A DNA stretch of 64,000 nt from Spirosoma validum (GCF_014699035.1 NZ_JACXAA010000018.1:1-64000); one strand, 5' to 3'. Positions 24,946 through 33,083 are shown, counted from the stretch's first letter. A program made the numbers and translations. Notes: generated by a model from the letters alone, not told the origin.

Positions 24946-25263
24946 ATGGATACGATTAATTTGCCTGGTTTTTCTAGACCTATCCTGCTGAATGATATTC
25001 TTTGGCTAAAAGGGGAGGCTACCTATACCCGGATTTATTACAAGGATGGCAGCTATGCCATGGTCACCAAGCCACTCAACTATTTTGATCAATACGTTGT
25101 GTTTATCCGGGTACACCGTTCGGCCATCGTTAATTCAATGTATGTACACGGAATAGTCAAAGATAATCCCCGCTCGATGAAGCTTCAGCTTTCAACGGGT
25201 GATCTAATAGGCGTATCGCGTGTTTATCATCAACTCATCAGTGATATGTTCTCCAGCAAATGA
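24946..25263 (+). CDS. Stand-alone LytTR DNA-binding regulator
   Basis: The 105-residue protein is a LytTR domain without a receiver: ILLNDILWLKGEATYTRIYY, then FDQYVVFIRVHRSAIVNSMYV with the family's HRS.lVN pattern, then STGDLIGVSRVY. LytTR proteins bind direct repeats as dimers. No histidine kinase is adjacent. It may control the Ser-rich secreted protein that follows 129 nt downstream; this is inference. Confidence 0.85.
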   Translation: MDTINLPGFSRPILLNDILWLKGEATYTRIYYKDGSYAMVTKPLNYFDQYVVFIRVHRSAIVNSMYVHGIVKDNPRSMKLQLSTGDLIGVSRVYHQLISDMFSSK

Positions 25264-25392
25264 TTGGCCTGGGGAGGCCAAGAGCCAGACGTGAGCAAAG
25301 TGGCATTAAAATGACATCATTTTTAAACATCTCTGCCGGCGCAAGCGGTTAGATACGGACTGGCTTGACTAACCCGCCAGTTTCCTAACGCT

Positions 25393-25752
25393 ATGAAAAA
25401 AGTCATCATCATGGGAGCATTGCTACTGAGCGTAGCCGCTTTCAGCGCTCAGGCGCAAACACCTAACCCCGGTACGAGTGGGACTGGAAACGGAACCAAT
25501 GGCTCCTCAACGCTGAGCGGGTCAACCCAGTCCAGTGCGAGTGGATCAAACTCGGACCGAATGAAAAGCTCGGGCAGTAAGGGCTCTAAAATGAATTCGG
25601 GCTCGATGGACAAAAGCTCGACCAACACAGACAACAGTTCAACATCCAGCCAGTCGGGCACAATGCCTTCCGACAAGACCAGCGGTCGCAAAATGAAGAG
25701 TGGTAGTGGCAGCTCAGGCAGCAGTTCATCGAGCGGCACCTCGAAGCCCTAG
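25393..25752 (+). CDS. Secreted Ser/Gly-rich low-complexity protein
   Basis: The 119-residue product has a signal peptide (ending SAQAQ) and then only Ser, Gly, Thr, Asn, Lys and Met-rich sequence (SGSKGSKMNSGSMDKSS and SSGSSSSSGTSKP). No domain is visible. It is positively charged and probably disordered. A strong terminator follows. Such proteins are common but uncharacterised in Cytophagales. Confidence 0.65.
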   Translation: MKKVIIMGALLLSVAAFSAQAQTPNPGTSGTGNGTNGSSTLSGSTQSSASGSNSDRMKSSGSKGSKMNSGSMDKSSTNTDNSSTSSQSGTMPSDKTSGRKMKSGSGSSGSSSSSGTSKP

Positions 25753-25778
25753 AAGCTGCGCTAAATGTACTGTTTGTT

Positions 25779-25812
25779 AAAAAGTCGGCCTCATAGGTGA
25801 GCCGACTTTTTT
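25779..25812 (+). terminator. Terminator after the Ser-rich protein gene
   Basis: AAAAAGTCGGC...TCA pairs with TGAGCCGACTTTTTT. It has a near-perfect stem and T-run. Confidence 0.85.
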
Positions 25813-25813
25813 G

Positions 25814-26196
25814 TTTAAAAGCTATCCTATCACGAATCAGAACCATTACGCCTTTCTCGGTTCAAACTCCTTGAGTAGATCGCTCATGAGTTTGCTGTTG
25901 ACCTCTGGCTACTTCATACTAAAATTAGTCAGTGCTGACATGGACGTGCTTTACCCGGCACTCGCGCCGAGCATGCAGGTAACGCCTGGATCGAATTTTA
26001 GCGAGCACGACTGGCTTAGACGCTAGGGCTCCTAGTTGAGCTTGCGGAGCAGACTCTATAACATTACCTTGAGTTTTTTTTCGGTCACATGCCGCGGCTA
26101 GGCGTCCCGGGTTGAGCTTGTCCAAAAGAGATTATTTTTACTGGACATGCTAATGACAAAGATTTGGCATGAGAGACTGTAATAAAATATTGGGCG
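25814..26196. other. Non-coding stretch, nothing recognised
   Basis: I see no supported gene or strong repeat. Short reading frames on both strands lack family features. Confidence 0.4.
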
Positions 26197-27177
26197 TCAA
26201 GCGTTCCTAACTTGCCTTTCATCTAATTTATGGATCTGACCACTTGGGTCAACCACAAAGTAGCTGGTTTGGCCGTTCACGATATTCTTTATGATCTCAA
26301 CCCTGAATTCACCAGTTTGGCCTTCTAGCACCTGTGCAGTTGGCTCTCCCTCTTGTGAATAATAAGAACGGGCTGTAATTTGTTCGAATGGAGCTATTCG
26401 GTAAATAAAATCAAAAACGACCTCTACTTTTTCTATTTGCACTAGGTAAGACTCCAATTGGGCTACATACGGCACCTCAGGAATAACATGTATTGGTATT
26501 GGAATAGTTACTGTTTTTTCGTCACCACTTATAGTCAATTTCCTAAAATCCTCGCCTGCAAATTTTAACAGCCCTTGAGCGAACCCCTCTTGCCTACTCA
26601 TTGAGGAAATAAGGTCATACAACTTTACCGACTCTACACCTGGGCTTTGTAAGATTAGATCCGTGCTTAAGTTAGCCAACTCAGTTGATAGGTATCCAAT
26701 AACCCCTCCACCATAAGTATGGAAGCGAATAGCTCCTATTTGATTCTTTTCAGGATAGGCAGTATAACTCCGCTCCCAACGAACCCAGCTTTTCAATAAA
26801 TCGGCCGAAAACTCCTGAAGGTGATATAATTCAATATCATGTTGTTGAGCAGTACTGACAGCCCCTGATTGATAGCCATTGACTGCTACAAATATCTTTC
26901 TCGCTATACCCTTAACATCCGTACACCTAACGATAAAATCTCTGACCTCTTTTACTGGAACAGCCCCTTCATAATCCTTGCATTCAATGGCAATCATTAC
27001 CGGGTACCCGGCCATTTGGCATCTAATGATTACATCAAACTGAGATAAATCACCGTTTATATTCCTGAGTTTTATATCATGCTCAACCTCAGCCAAAGAA
27101 TTATCTTTCAGGGCTTCGTATATACGCGAGACAAGTTTTTCCAGCGCTTTACCATCCGGGGATATCCTATTAGGCAT
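26197..27177 (-). CDS. Restriction endonuclease-like (PD-(D/E)XK, Mrr-type) protein
   Basis: The N-terminal 130 residues of this 326-residue protein form a PD-(D/E)XK nuclease fold: GKALEKLVSRIYEAL (helix with Glu), FDVIIRC (catalytic Asp48), MIAIECKDYEGAV (Glu-x-Lys) and VKEVRDFIVRCTDVKG (helix). This is the pattern of Mrr-like type IV restriction enzymes. The remaining 190 residues are beta-rich and may sense the target; not recognised. It follows 12 nt after the 27190-27891 gene, so the two likely form a two-gene defence unit at the right end of the island. Confidence 0.75.
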   Translation of the reverse strand: MPNRISPDGKALEKLVSRIYEALKDNSLAEVEHDIKLRNINGDLSQFDVIIRCQMAGYPVMIAIECKDYEGAVPVKEVRDFIVRCTDVKGIARKIFVAVNGYQSGAVSTAQQHDIELYHLQEFSADLLKSWVRWERSYTAYPEKNQIGAIRFHTYGGGVIGYLSTELANLSTDLILQSPGVESVKLYDLISSMSRQEGFAQGLLKFAGEDFRKLTISGDEKTVTIPIPIHVIPEVPYVAQLESYLVQIEKVEVVFDFIYRIAPFEQITARSYYSQEGEPTAQVLEGQTGEFRVEIIKNIVNGQTSYFVVDPSGQIHKLDERQVRNA

Positions 27178-27189
27178 ATAAGACAGCAG

Positions 27190-27891
27190 TTAGGCGTGTT
27201 GATCCATGAATCTTGAACAAATAAGCGGAGCCAAGCTAAATAGAGTCATTTCGAAGTGGTAAACTTCACTATCGGCAAAATGTCGTTTTAAGTGGTGAAG
27301 GACTTCCAGATAAAGTCTATACGTATTGTCCTTTTCGATTTCAGTCCAACCATGATCACCTACTAACTTCTTCCGTGGGTATTGATTGGTAAAGGCCTGA
27401 ATCAATTTGTTTCGACTGGGGACATAAGGAAAATATACAGGCTTTTGTGTATCCGCAATCAGTTGAACGGCATTCAAGCAAGCGGCCACGCGCGCATCAT
27501 AAATAGCATATTGGGTACAGCTCACCGCCGTAAGTATTTTAGAGTAGCTGGCTAGCCCTTGCAAAGGCCATGTACTATTCTCAGACAACACCCGGCTTAA
27601 GTGCGACTCCAAAGTTAAACTGCGGTTCGCTCGTACTCCACCCCAGTCAGCAACAATCCATTTTGCCAGTTCTGTCCTCTGGTCGGCATTGCTACCCACC
27701 CAGCTAGCCGTAAGATGATGTTTCAGGGCAACACATTCGTCGAAGCTCCCGGATTGTTCGTGCCACTGAAAGGTAGGCAAACCAGCTTTTGCTTTCATAC
27801 CAACGGGCCAGTTGTACGTTTTGCTCAGGTTGGGGAGGTGCTTAGTAAAGAATGGTACAAAGGTCTCGGCAATGTTCTCAGTGCTGCTCAT
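27190..27891 (-). CDS. Unknown partner of the nuclease (AIYDARV-motif protein)
   Basis: The 233-residue protein has conserved-looking segments LASYSKILTAVSCTQYAIYD and ARVAACLNAVQLI, also seen in a group of uncharacterised bacterial proteins sometimes linked to an 8-oxoguanine-glycosylase-like fold; this link is from memory and weak. No signal peptide or TM is present. It is translationally close to the PD-(D/E)XK gene downstream, and the pair starts divergently from the DUF4062 gene. Confidence 0.5.
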   Translation of the reverse strand: MSSTENIAETFVPFFTKHLPNLSKTYNWPVGMKAKAGLPTFQWHEQSGSFDECVALKHHLTASWVGSNADQRTELAKWIVADWGGVRANRSLTLESHLSRVLSENSTWPLQGLASYSKILTAVSCTQYAIYDARVAACLNAVQLIADTQKPVYFPYVPSRNKLIQAFTNQYPRKKLVGDHGWTEIEKDNTYRLYLEVLHHLKRHFADSEVYHFEMTLFSLAPLICSRFMDQHA

Positions 27892-27983
27892 GATGCGATA
27901 ATTAGGCTCGGGATAGTTGCTATTTTAGGAACTTTGCCAAGTTACCAACCACGGCATTATGGGACAGCCGAATTGATTTAACG

Positions 27984-28025
27984 GCAGGTAAAAAGAATGT
28001 TCTGTACTCCATAAAACTTACCTGC
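27984..28025. promoter_or_regulatory. Inverted repeat GCAGGTAA/TTACCTGC in the divergent defence promoter region
   Basis: GCAGGTAA (27984-27991) and TTACCTGC (28018-28025) are perfect inverted repeats 26 nt apart between the divergent nuclease pair and the DUF4062 gene. This may be an operator. Confidence 0.35.
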
Positions 28026-28037
28026 TTTTACGTCAAA

Positions 28038-28063
28038 TGTGAAAGTACTATGATGTGAAAGTA
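28038..28063 (+). repeat. Iteron-like repeat, copy 1: TGTGAAAGTA-CTATGA-TGTGAAAGTA
   Basis: A 10-bp unit is repeated exactly with a 6-nt spacer, giving a 16-bp pitch. The same design with a changed unit and identical spacer occurs at 29324-29349, on the other side of the DUF4062 gene and in the same orientation. Confidence 0.6.
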
Positions 28064-28173
28064 AAGGGCGAGATATAGGATTAATGAGGGTTACATGCCT
28101 TAGAGTTGCTGATTTTTTTGTGAGTAATATTAATGAGGGGTAAGCTTACTTATTAAAAGTTAACTTGTTTCTT

Positions 28174-29163
28174 ATGGCTATTCCATATCGTGTTTTTTTA
28201 TCGTCTACTTTCAAAGACTTAGCTGATCACAGGACTACGGTTCAAGCTGCTATTCGACAACTCGGTATAACTGATGTTTCAATGGAAAACTTTGGCGCTA
28301 GAAACGAGTACCCGGCACAGGAGTGCATCGACATTATCAAAAATAAAAGCGAAATTTTTGTGGGTATCTATGCATTCAGATATGGGTTTTGCCCCGATGG
28401 TTCAGCCAAATCCATATTGGAAATGGAGTACGAAGCTGCCTCTGAGGCTAATCTTCCACGCTTTATCTACATCATAGACGATAATCAACCATGGCCGCCA
28501 TTGCACACTGATCAAGGTGAAAATGCGCAAAAGCTTCGGGCGTTTAAAGATATTTTACTTAAGCGGCATATCTGTGCATGGTTTACAAACCAAGATCAAC
28601 TTGCCACCAAAGTTGTAGCAGATTTGGGGCGCTACATAGCAACAAAAGACATTACTTATATTGACCCTTACAATCTACCATCTGCAGGTACTTCCCTGGC
28701 ACCTGATAACGTTGGTGATTGGGGGCAAAAGCCGAGTCGCTTGAGAGGCTGGTTTTATTCGTTCAGTAAATATTCTAGAAAAAAGTTAAGGGAGTATGCC
28801 AAAGCATATCTCCAGACTTCTGTAGGTCAAGACCCACAAAAATGGAATCAACTTCTAGATTCCACAATGGAAGAAAAAAGAAAGATCTTTCTAACTCACT
28901 CCTTGCAACCTTCCTCAGTACTTGGACAGCGATTCGACGTTTTTATCTATTTGATCAAACATCAATCCGAAGATCTATCTGAAGTACTTTTTGCGGAGTT
29001 TTTTATGGGTCCTTATTGGCAGAATCACATCTTCAAATCAACTGCACACAATGGTTTCATCGGCATTAAAACAGCGGCATATGGAACTTTTCTGTGTATC
29101 TGCCGTGTAACTTTCCGCGATGGAAGCATAATCTATCTTAATCGATACATAGACTTTCAATAG
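28174..29163 (+). CDS. DUF4062 + pYEATS domain protein (predicted conflict/defence effector)
   Basis: From ATG 28174 the product has 329 residues (TTG at 28165 is another possible start). The N-terminal 150 residues are a DUF4062 domain: YRVFLSSTFKDLADHR, then SMENFGARNEYPAQECIDII, SEIFVGIYAFRYGFCP and SILEMEYEAA. This is a Rossmann-like domain related to TIR-type folds. The C-terminal 90 residues (QRFDVFIYLIKHQ; EFFMGPYWQNHIFKST; GFIGIKTAAYGTFLCICRV; YLNRYIDF) match prokaryotic YEATS domains. This pairing has been predicted from genome analysis as a sensor-effector in bacterial immunity. It lies beside the nuclease pair. Confidence 0.72.
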   Translation: MAIPYRVFLSSTFKDLADHRTTVQAAIRQLGITDVSMENFGARNEYPAQECIDIIKNKSEIFVGIYAFRYGFCPDGSAKSILEMEYEAASEANLPRFIYIIDDNQPWPPLHTDQGENAQKLRAFKDILLKRHICAWFTNQDQLATKVVADLGRYIATKDITYIDPYNLPSAGTSLAPDNVGDWGQKPSRLRGWFYSFSKYSRKKLREYAKAYLQTSVGQDPQKWNQLLDSTMEEKRKIFLTHSLQPSSVLGQRFDVFIYLIKHQSEDLSEVLFAEFFMGPYWQNHIFKSTAHNGFIGIKTAAYGTFLCICRVTFRDGSIIYLNRYIDFQ

Positions 29164-29323
29164 CCTATAACCATTTCCCCTGATCAAGGAGCTATAGTCG
29201 GTTTGGGGACGTGAGTTTTCAAAATAAATAAGGCCCCCTGCAATGGAGGCTTCACAACGGTTGGCCCGGTCAAAAAAAATACAAGTGGTAAACGCCTAAA
29301 AAAATATGTATTACTGAGCCGAT

Positions 29324-29349
29324 TATAAGAGTACTATGATATAAGAGTA
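29324..29349 (+). repeat. Iteron-like repeat, copy 2: TATAAGAGTA-CTATGA-TATAAGAGTA
   Basis: The unit TATAAGAGTA is repeated exactly around the spacer CTATGA (16-bp pitch). It resembles 28038-28063 with both units changed in the same way, which implies either concerted change or two sites for related binding proteins. Confidence 0.6.
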
Positions 29350-29374
29350 ACGGGTTATTTTAGCCCTACCCAGC

Positions 29375-29593
29375 CTACTTTTTAGCCAGTCGATTTCTCT
29401 GCTGCAAACTCGCCTGCCGCTCCCCGTACGCCCTGAGAATCGGCGCCCGCTCTTTCCTGGTGAGTCGGGTATAAAACCAACTCAAAGAACCGACCGCCGT
29501 GACCGCCTGCTCCAGATCCTGACCGCTATGAACCCGAACCAACACCTGATCGATGAGGTCCTGATTCGGGTTCTGTGCTTTGCTACTACCCAT
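29375..29593 (-). CDS. Small protein next to attR (possible HTH/accessory recombination factor)
   Basis: From ATG 29593 the product has 72 residues; the longer frame from 29677 has a Cys/Phe-rich start that looks non-coding. The sequence QDLIDQVLVRVHSGQDLEQA, SLSWFYTRLTRKERAPILRAYGERQ is basic and helical, with a helix-turn-helix-like look. Its place 130 nt from attR suggests an excisionase-like role, but no family match was recognised. Confidence 0.5.
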   Translation of the reverse strand: MGSSKAQNPNQDLIDQVLVRVHSGQDLEQAVTAVGSLSWFYTRLTRKERAPILRAYGERQASLQQRNRLAKK

Positions 29594-29722
29594 AGCTGGT
29601 TTACACAAACATACTATATTAACCATAACTGACCAAAAATAACGAAAGCAAAATAACCTTATTTTGCTGTATTTCAATGATTTATAATACTAACGCAAAC
29701 TATCCAATATATACATCCTTAT

Positions 29723-29766
29723 CTTCCCAAGCTGCAGGCCGTGGGTTCGAGACCCATTTCCCGCTC
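29723..29766 (+). repeat. attR: 44-bp direct repeat of the tRNA-Gly 3' half
   Basis: It is an exact copy of 5687-5730. It is not a functional tRNA because the acceptor 5' half, the D arm and most of the anticodon stem are absent (the upstream sequence reads ATACATCCTTAT). Confidence 0.93.
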
Positions 29767-29787
29767 GAAGTTAAATTTTTCATTTAC

Positions 29788-29819
29788 AGCCGGTTAACTG
29801 AATAGTTGATCGGCTTTTT
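29788..29819 (+). terminator. Terminator beyond attR
   Basis: AGCCGGTTAACT pairs over 12 positions with AGTTGATCGGCT (two G-T pairs) and runs into TTTTT. It stands to attR as the 5741-5773 terminator stands to attL, so it was probably the tRNA terminator before the island arrived. Confidence 0.75.
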
Positions 29820-29837
29820 GTTTAAAATTTTCACTTT

Positions 29838-29868
29838 GGGTACATCATAGGGTACAATATTTGTACAA
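29838..29868 (+). repeat. GGGTACA direct repeats at 12-bp pitch beyond attR
   Basis: GGGTACATCAT (29838) and GGGTACAAT (29850) are 12 bp apart, and TTGTACAA follows. The spacing equals that of the GTTTACACAT pair inside attL, but the sequence differs. This fits arm sites of another integrase for a second element. Confidence 0.4.
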
Positions 29869-29884
29869 CTGATATAACCCTTTT

Positions 29885-30048
29885 GTGAGCTGCTTAGAGT
29901 GGTATATAGTAGGGCGAGGATTAGCTGTACGATTAGAAAAATTATTTTTTCCGCGAATAATCAATTCTAGGGCTGTAGATATAACTCTGTTTTCTAGCTG
30001 GTAATGTAATAGTAAAACCCTATATAGACTTTACCACCTTACCGCCCA
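29885..30048 (+). repeat. Left-end conserved segment, copy 2
   Basis: It is a diverged copy of 5828-5985; see that entry for shared blocks. The terminal CTTTACCACCTTACCGCCCA corresponds to GTTTACCACCTTACCACCCA. Unlike copy 1, no gene starts soon after it; 30049-30444 is AT-rich and shows no gene. Confidence 0.65.
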
Positions 30049-30444
30049 GAAATTGATTGAAAAAAGTATTTGTTTGAGCTGTCACTTTCTTCACTTTCAC
30101 CACTCGCTATGTAAGCTATCGGTTTATATGTGTACGATTTTGGCACATACTCCTTTTCCAGCCTTTGAGCGAACGGCCAACTAAGGATTGTATCTATCAA
30201 AGAGAATCGATTGACCCGCTAGCTTACCTTCAGGCAGAGACAAAGTGCAATATTAACTTACATGACTACGCTTGTGCAATGCTTACTATGTATTTACCAT
30301 TCAATAAATAATTATTATTAACTTTTAATTTATTATATTAACTATAAATAAACCAATATTTAAATATTTCTTTAAAACATTCATTAATAGATATTGATTA
30401 TAGCATACATTCATTGATTTATTCCTATGTAAACGTTTACTGTT

Positions 30445-32127
30445 ATGAAAATAATGATTGTGTATGGACAAAAGTTTACTGTCTCCACCTGTTTTATTGT
30501 AGCCGCACTCAACGTACACGCTCAAATGACTATTGGCCCAAGCGCTAGCCCCACCAATGGTTCAGCGTCACTGGAGATTAAAGCAGGGCCTTATTCATCG
30601 GGTAGTTCCTACCGAGGGTTACTACCCCCAACGGTAACAACCACCCAGCGTGGCCAAATTCAAAACCCGGCTACTGGCCTACTCGTGTTTAATACTAGCA
30701 CCCAGCAGATTGAAGTTAACACGGGTACACCCACTGGGCCTGTCTGGACACCGGGTGGAGTGGCTAGTACAAGTGGTAACGGAGCCTGGAGTATAACGGG
30801 TAATGCAGGCACAGGAAACACTAGTTTTCTGGGTACGACGGACAACGTGCCGCTTCGGTTCAGAGTAAATAATCAAAACGCTGGTCGTATTGATGCCACT
30901 CTTTATAATCTTGGCTTGGGCTATCTGGCGTTTAACCCTACTGCAACAGGTCAGGCTAATACAGCTATAGGAACCTACTCATTATATTATCTTACCAGTG
31001 GTAACTATAATACCGCTTCAGGCTTTCAGGCTTTACATAATACCACTACGGGTGCGGGTAATACCGCTTCAGGAGCTGCGGCCTTGGTATCTAACTCCAC
31101 TGGCTCTGGCAATTCTGCTGTGGGCAACGTAGCATTACAAAGTAACACCAGTGGTAATAATAATGCCGCTCTGGGAATTAACGCTATGCAAAAAAACTCC
31201 ACCGGGAACTATAACACAGCTGTAGGAGCGAGCGCTCTACAAAATAATACCACTGCTGATGCCAACACGGCCATCGGTCACAATGCTTTAGCTGTAAATA
31301 CAACTGGATACGTTAACGTAGCTGTCGGCGAAGATGCTTTGAGTAGCAACATCGATGGACATGATAATGTAAGCGTAGGAAACACGTCCCTAGCTGACAA
31401 TACACAGGGGCTTGGCAATGTGGCTGCTGGCAATGTTGCGCTACGTTCCAACACAACGGGTCAATATAATTCGGCTTTAGGGACCCAAGCCTTGTATTAT
31501 AATACTACGGGCAACTTTAATACAGCATTGGGCTGTAATGCCGGACCGCTACAAGCAAACTCCAATCTGACTAATTCGACAGCCATCGGAGCTAATGCTA
31601 GGGTGAATGCCAATAACCAGATTGTGCTGGGAGATAATAATATCACCTCTTTACGCTGTAATGTACAGACTATTTCTTCCCTTTCAGATAAACGTATTAA
31701 AGAAGACATCAAAGCCAATGTACCAGGTCTGCGCTTTATCACAAAACTGACGCCGGTTACTTACTACATCAACAAGACGAAAGAGGCTAAACTGGTAGGT
31801 TATGCGTTGGAAAGTATCCACGAAGATAAAACGCTTCATAGTGGGTTCCTGGCTCAGGATGTCGAGGCAGCTGCGCAAGCAGTCGGCTATAATTTTGAAG
31901 GGGTTCGGCAAGAGGAGGGCGGCAAATATTATACACTGGGCTATACGCTGTTTGTCATGCCTTTAGTACAAGCCGTGAAAGAACTGAATGCCGAAGTTAA
32001 CCAGCTTAAAGTGGAACTGGCTGCTGCCAAACAGATCGAGAAAGCCACGCAAGCCCGGCTTGACAAAATAGAAGCCCTGCTTCAGAACCCAGCCCCCCAC
32101 GCTGCTATGTCTTTCAGCACTAAATAA
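30445..32127 (+). CDS. Secreted trimeric fibre protein with tandem YadA-head-like repeats and S74 domain
   Basis: The 560-residue protein has a signal peptide (ending NVHAQ), a QMTIG head with GLLPPTVTTTQRG, then about nine tandem 22-24-residue repeats of the type NTAVGASALQNNTT (about 170-370). The S74 chaperone follows (SLSDKRIKEDI; HSGFLAQDVEAAAQAVGY with conserved AQDVE) and then a coiled coil (VNQLKVELAAAKQIEKAT). It should form a trimeric surface fibre. It shares design with 12304-13317 but has its own repeat array. A second secreted protein follows 9 nt later. Confidence 0.82.
   Translation: MKIMIVYGQKFTVSTCFIVAALNVHAQMTIGPSASPTNGSASLEIKAGPYSSGSSYRGLLPPTVTTTQRGQIQNPATGLLVFNTSTQQIEVNTGTPTGPVWTPGGVASTSGNGAWSITGNAGTGNTSFLGTTDNVPLRFRVNNQNAGRIDATLYNLGLGYLAFNPTATGQANTAIGTYSLYYLTSGNYNTASGFQALHNTTTGAGNTASGAAALVSNSTGSGNSAVGNVALQSNTSGNNNAALGINAMQKNSTGNYNTAVGASALQNNTTADANTAIGHNALAVNTTGYVNVAVGEDALSSNIDGHDNVSVGNTSLADNTQGLGNVAAGNVALRSNTTGQYNSALGTQALYYNTTGNFNTALGCNAGPLQANSNLTNSTAIGANARVNANNQIVLGDNNITSLRCNVQTISSLSDKRIKEDIKANVPGLRFITKLTPVTYYINKTKEAKLVGYALESIHEDKTLHSGFLAQDVEAAAQAVGYNFEGVRQEEGGKYYTLGYTLFVMPLVQAVKELNAEVNQLKVELAAAKQIEKATQARLDKIEALLQNPAPHAAMSFSTK
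30950..31560 (+). repeat. Coding tandem repeats (beta-roll head units)
   Basis: Units of about 66-72 bp encode N-T-A-x-G-x-x-A-L-x-x-N-T-T-G-x-x motifs. Similarity at the DNA level (for example AATACCACTAC/AACACCAGTGG) could allow slippage and length variation of the fibre. Confidence 0.6.
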
Positions 32128-32136
32128 TACGGACTC

Positions 32137-32994
32137 ATGAACGGTTATCTAACTGCTCTCGCCCTGCTACTTTCACTACCAGCAGTTGCTCAACTTTGGG
32201 TCGGTAGCGCGGGCATACGTATTGAGCCAGGGGCTACCTTAACGATCGATGGTCTCTCGCTTACTCCGTCGACTAGCCTAACTATTGCCAACAATAGTAT
32301 TCAGAAAACGACTACGCCCGTTGCTGGAAGTCCTAGTATCAATCGGCTTTATCAGCTAGATTCACCCTTACTATTTACGGGAAGTGTTGGGATTAATTAT
32401 CTAACTTCCGAGCTAAATGGCTATGCTGAGCCTATTTTACAAATAGCTCACGCACCCGCAGCGAATACGGCACTTACAGTCACCACCAGCAGCACAGTTA
32501 ATACGGCTGCACATTACGTATCGAATTCGGTGACTAACCAGAACCTGTTTGTTATCACTGCCACGACTCTTTCCGACCTAACTCTGCTGCTTTATGCCCG
32601 TCCAACTACTATAAGCAGTATGAGCGAGTTGAATCTGGTGATCGATGTTGTGGAAATTAATTCAGTCGCTACGAATGGATTATTTACCGTTAGGGTCACC
32701 AAAGATGCCAAGTTGAATCTGAATTTCCCCCCCAATGCTACCCAGGTAGGTGGCCGCCCGGTGCAGAATAGCGCCTGGAGCTTTAGTAACACAGATCCGA
32801 ACTACTATATACTGAGCACTTCGCAGAGTGTACCAGCGGGTGACAGACTCTCTTTCGGTCTAACAGGTATGCTAAGTCCAGGTGCTACAAATGGTGTGAT
32901 ATCGATCAGTACGATCTTATTACCCACAAATATTAAGGAGGCTAAGCTAACTAACAACAGTGACTCGGATAAAGTCGAATATTTTCAGCAGTGA
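32137..32994 (+). CDS. Secreted protein with 'YFQQ' C-terminal domain
   Basis: The 285-residue protein has a signal peptide (ending AVAQL). The first half (IRIEPGATLTIDGLSLTP) is a short beta-helix-like start common in Cytophagales. The last 145 residues (DLTLLLYARPTTISSMSELN to DKVEYFQQ) closely match the end of the 43683-45698 protein, so they form a real domain, possibly a cell-surface anchor or interaction module. It is probably co-transcribed with the S74 fibre gene. Confidence 0.7.
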   Translation: MNGYLTALALLLSLPAVAQLWVGSAGIRIEPGATLTIDGLSLTPSTSLTIANNSIQKTTTPVAGSPSINRLYQLDSPLLFTGSVGINYLTSELNGYAEPILQIAHAPAANTALTVTTSSTVNTAAHYVSNSVTNQNLFVITATTLSDLTLLLYARPTTISSMSELNLVIDVVEINSVATNGLFTVRVTKDAKLNLNFPPNATQVGGRPVQNSAWSFSNTDPNYYILSTSQSVPAGDRLSFGLTGMLSPGATNGVISISTILLPTNIKEAKLTNNSDSDKVEYFQQ

Positions 32995-33083
32995 GTAGTT
33001 GCTGGAATTGTATGAGCCCGTGATGCCATTTTGATTCGTAAACAAGAGGACGTCTTGCGCCGACACGAAGCCTGTAGTGAGTG

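Larger units (their letters stand above)
5687..29766. mobile_element. Integrative element (about 24 kb) in tRNA-Gly(CCC)
   Basis: The element is bounded by the 44-bp direct repeats. Inside are two tandem tyrosine recombinases (13460-16144), an antirepressor-like regulator, three small unknown ORFs and a divergent repressor with a palindromic operator. The cargo is a Cry-like toxin lipoprotein, ECF sigma and ArsR regulators, secreted proteins and a defence patch at the right end. I see no relaxase, type IV secretion or phage structural genes, so it looks like a genomic island, possibly one mobilised by other elements. Empty-site sequence in relatives would prove the boundaries. Confidence 0.85.

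Noticed and set aside
25449..25739. Leu/Pro/Glu-rich minus-strand frame opposite the Ser-rich protein
   Set aside because: It is the mirror of the Ser/Gly codon bias on the plus strand, which has a proper signal peptide.
29723..29766. Second tRNA-Gly
   Set aside because: Only the 3' 44 bases are present. There is no 5' acceptor strand, D arm or complete anticodon stem, so it is an att site and not a tRNA gene.
5687..29766. Complete prophage or conjugative transposon
   Set aside because: I found no capsid, terminase, portal, relaxase, TraG/VirB4 or mobilisation gene, so only 'integrative element' is supported.
30950..31560. CRISPR-like or non-coding tandem repeats
   Set aside because: The repeats are in frame and encode regular beta-roll units within a long secreted protein. 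There are no unique spacers and no cas genes.
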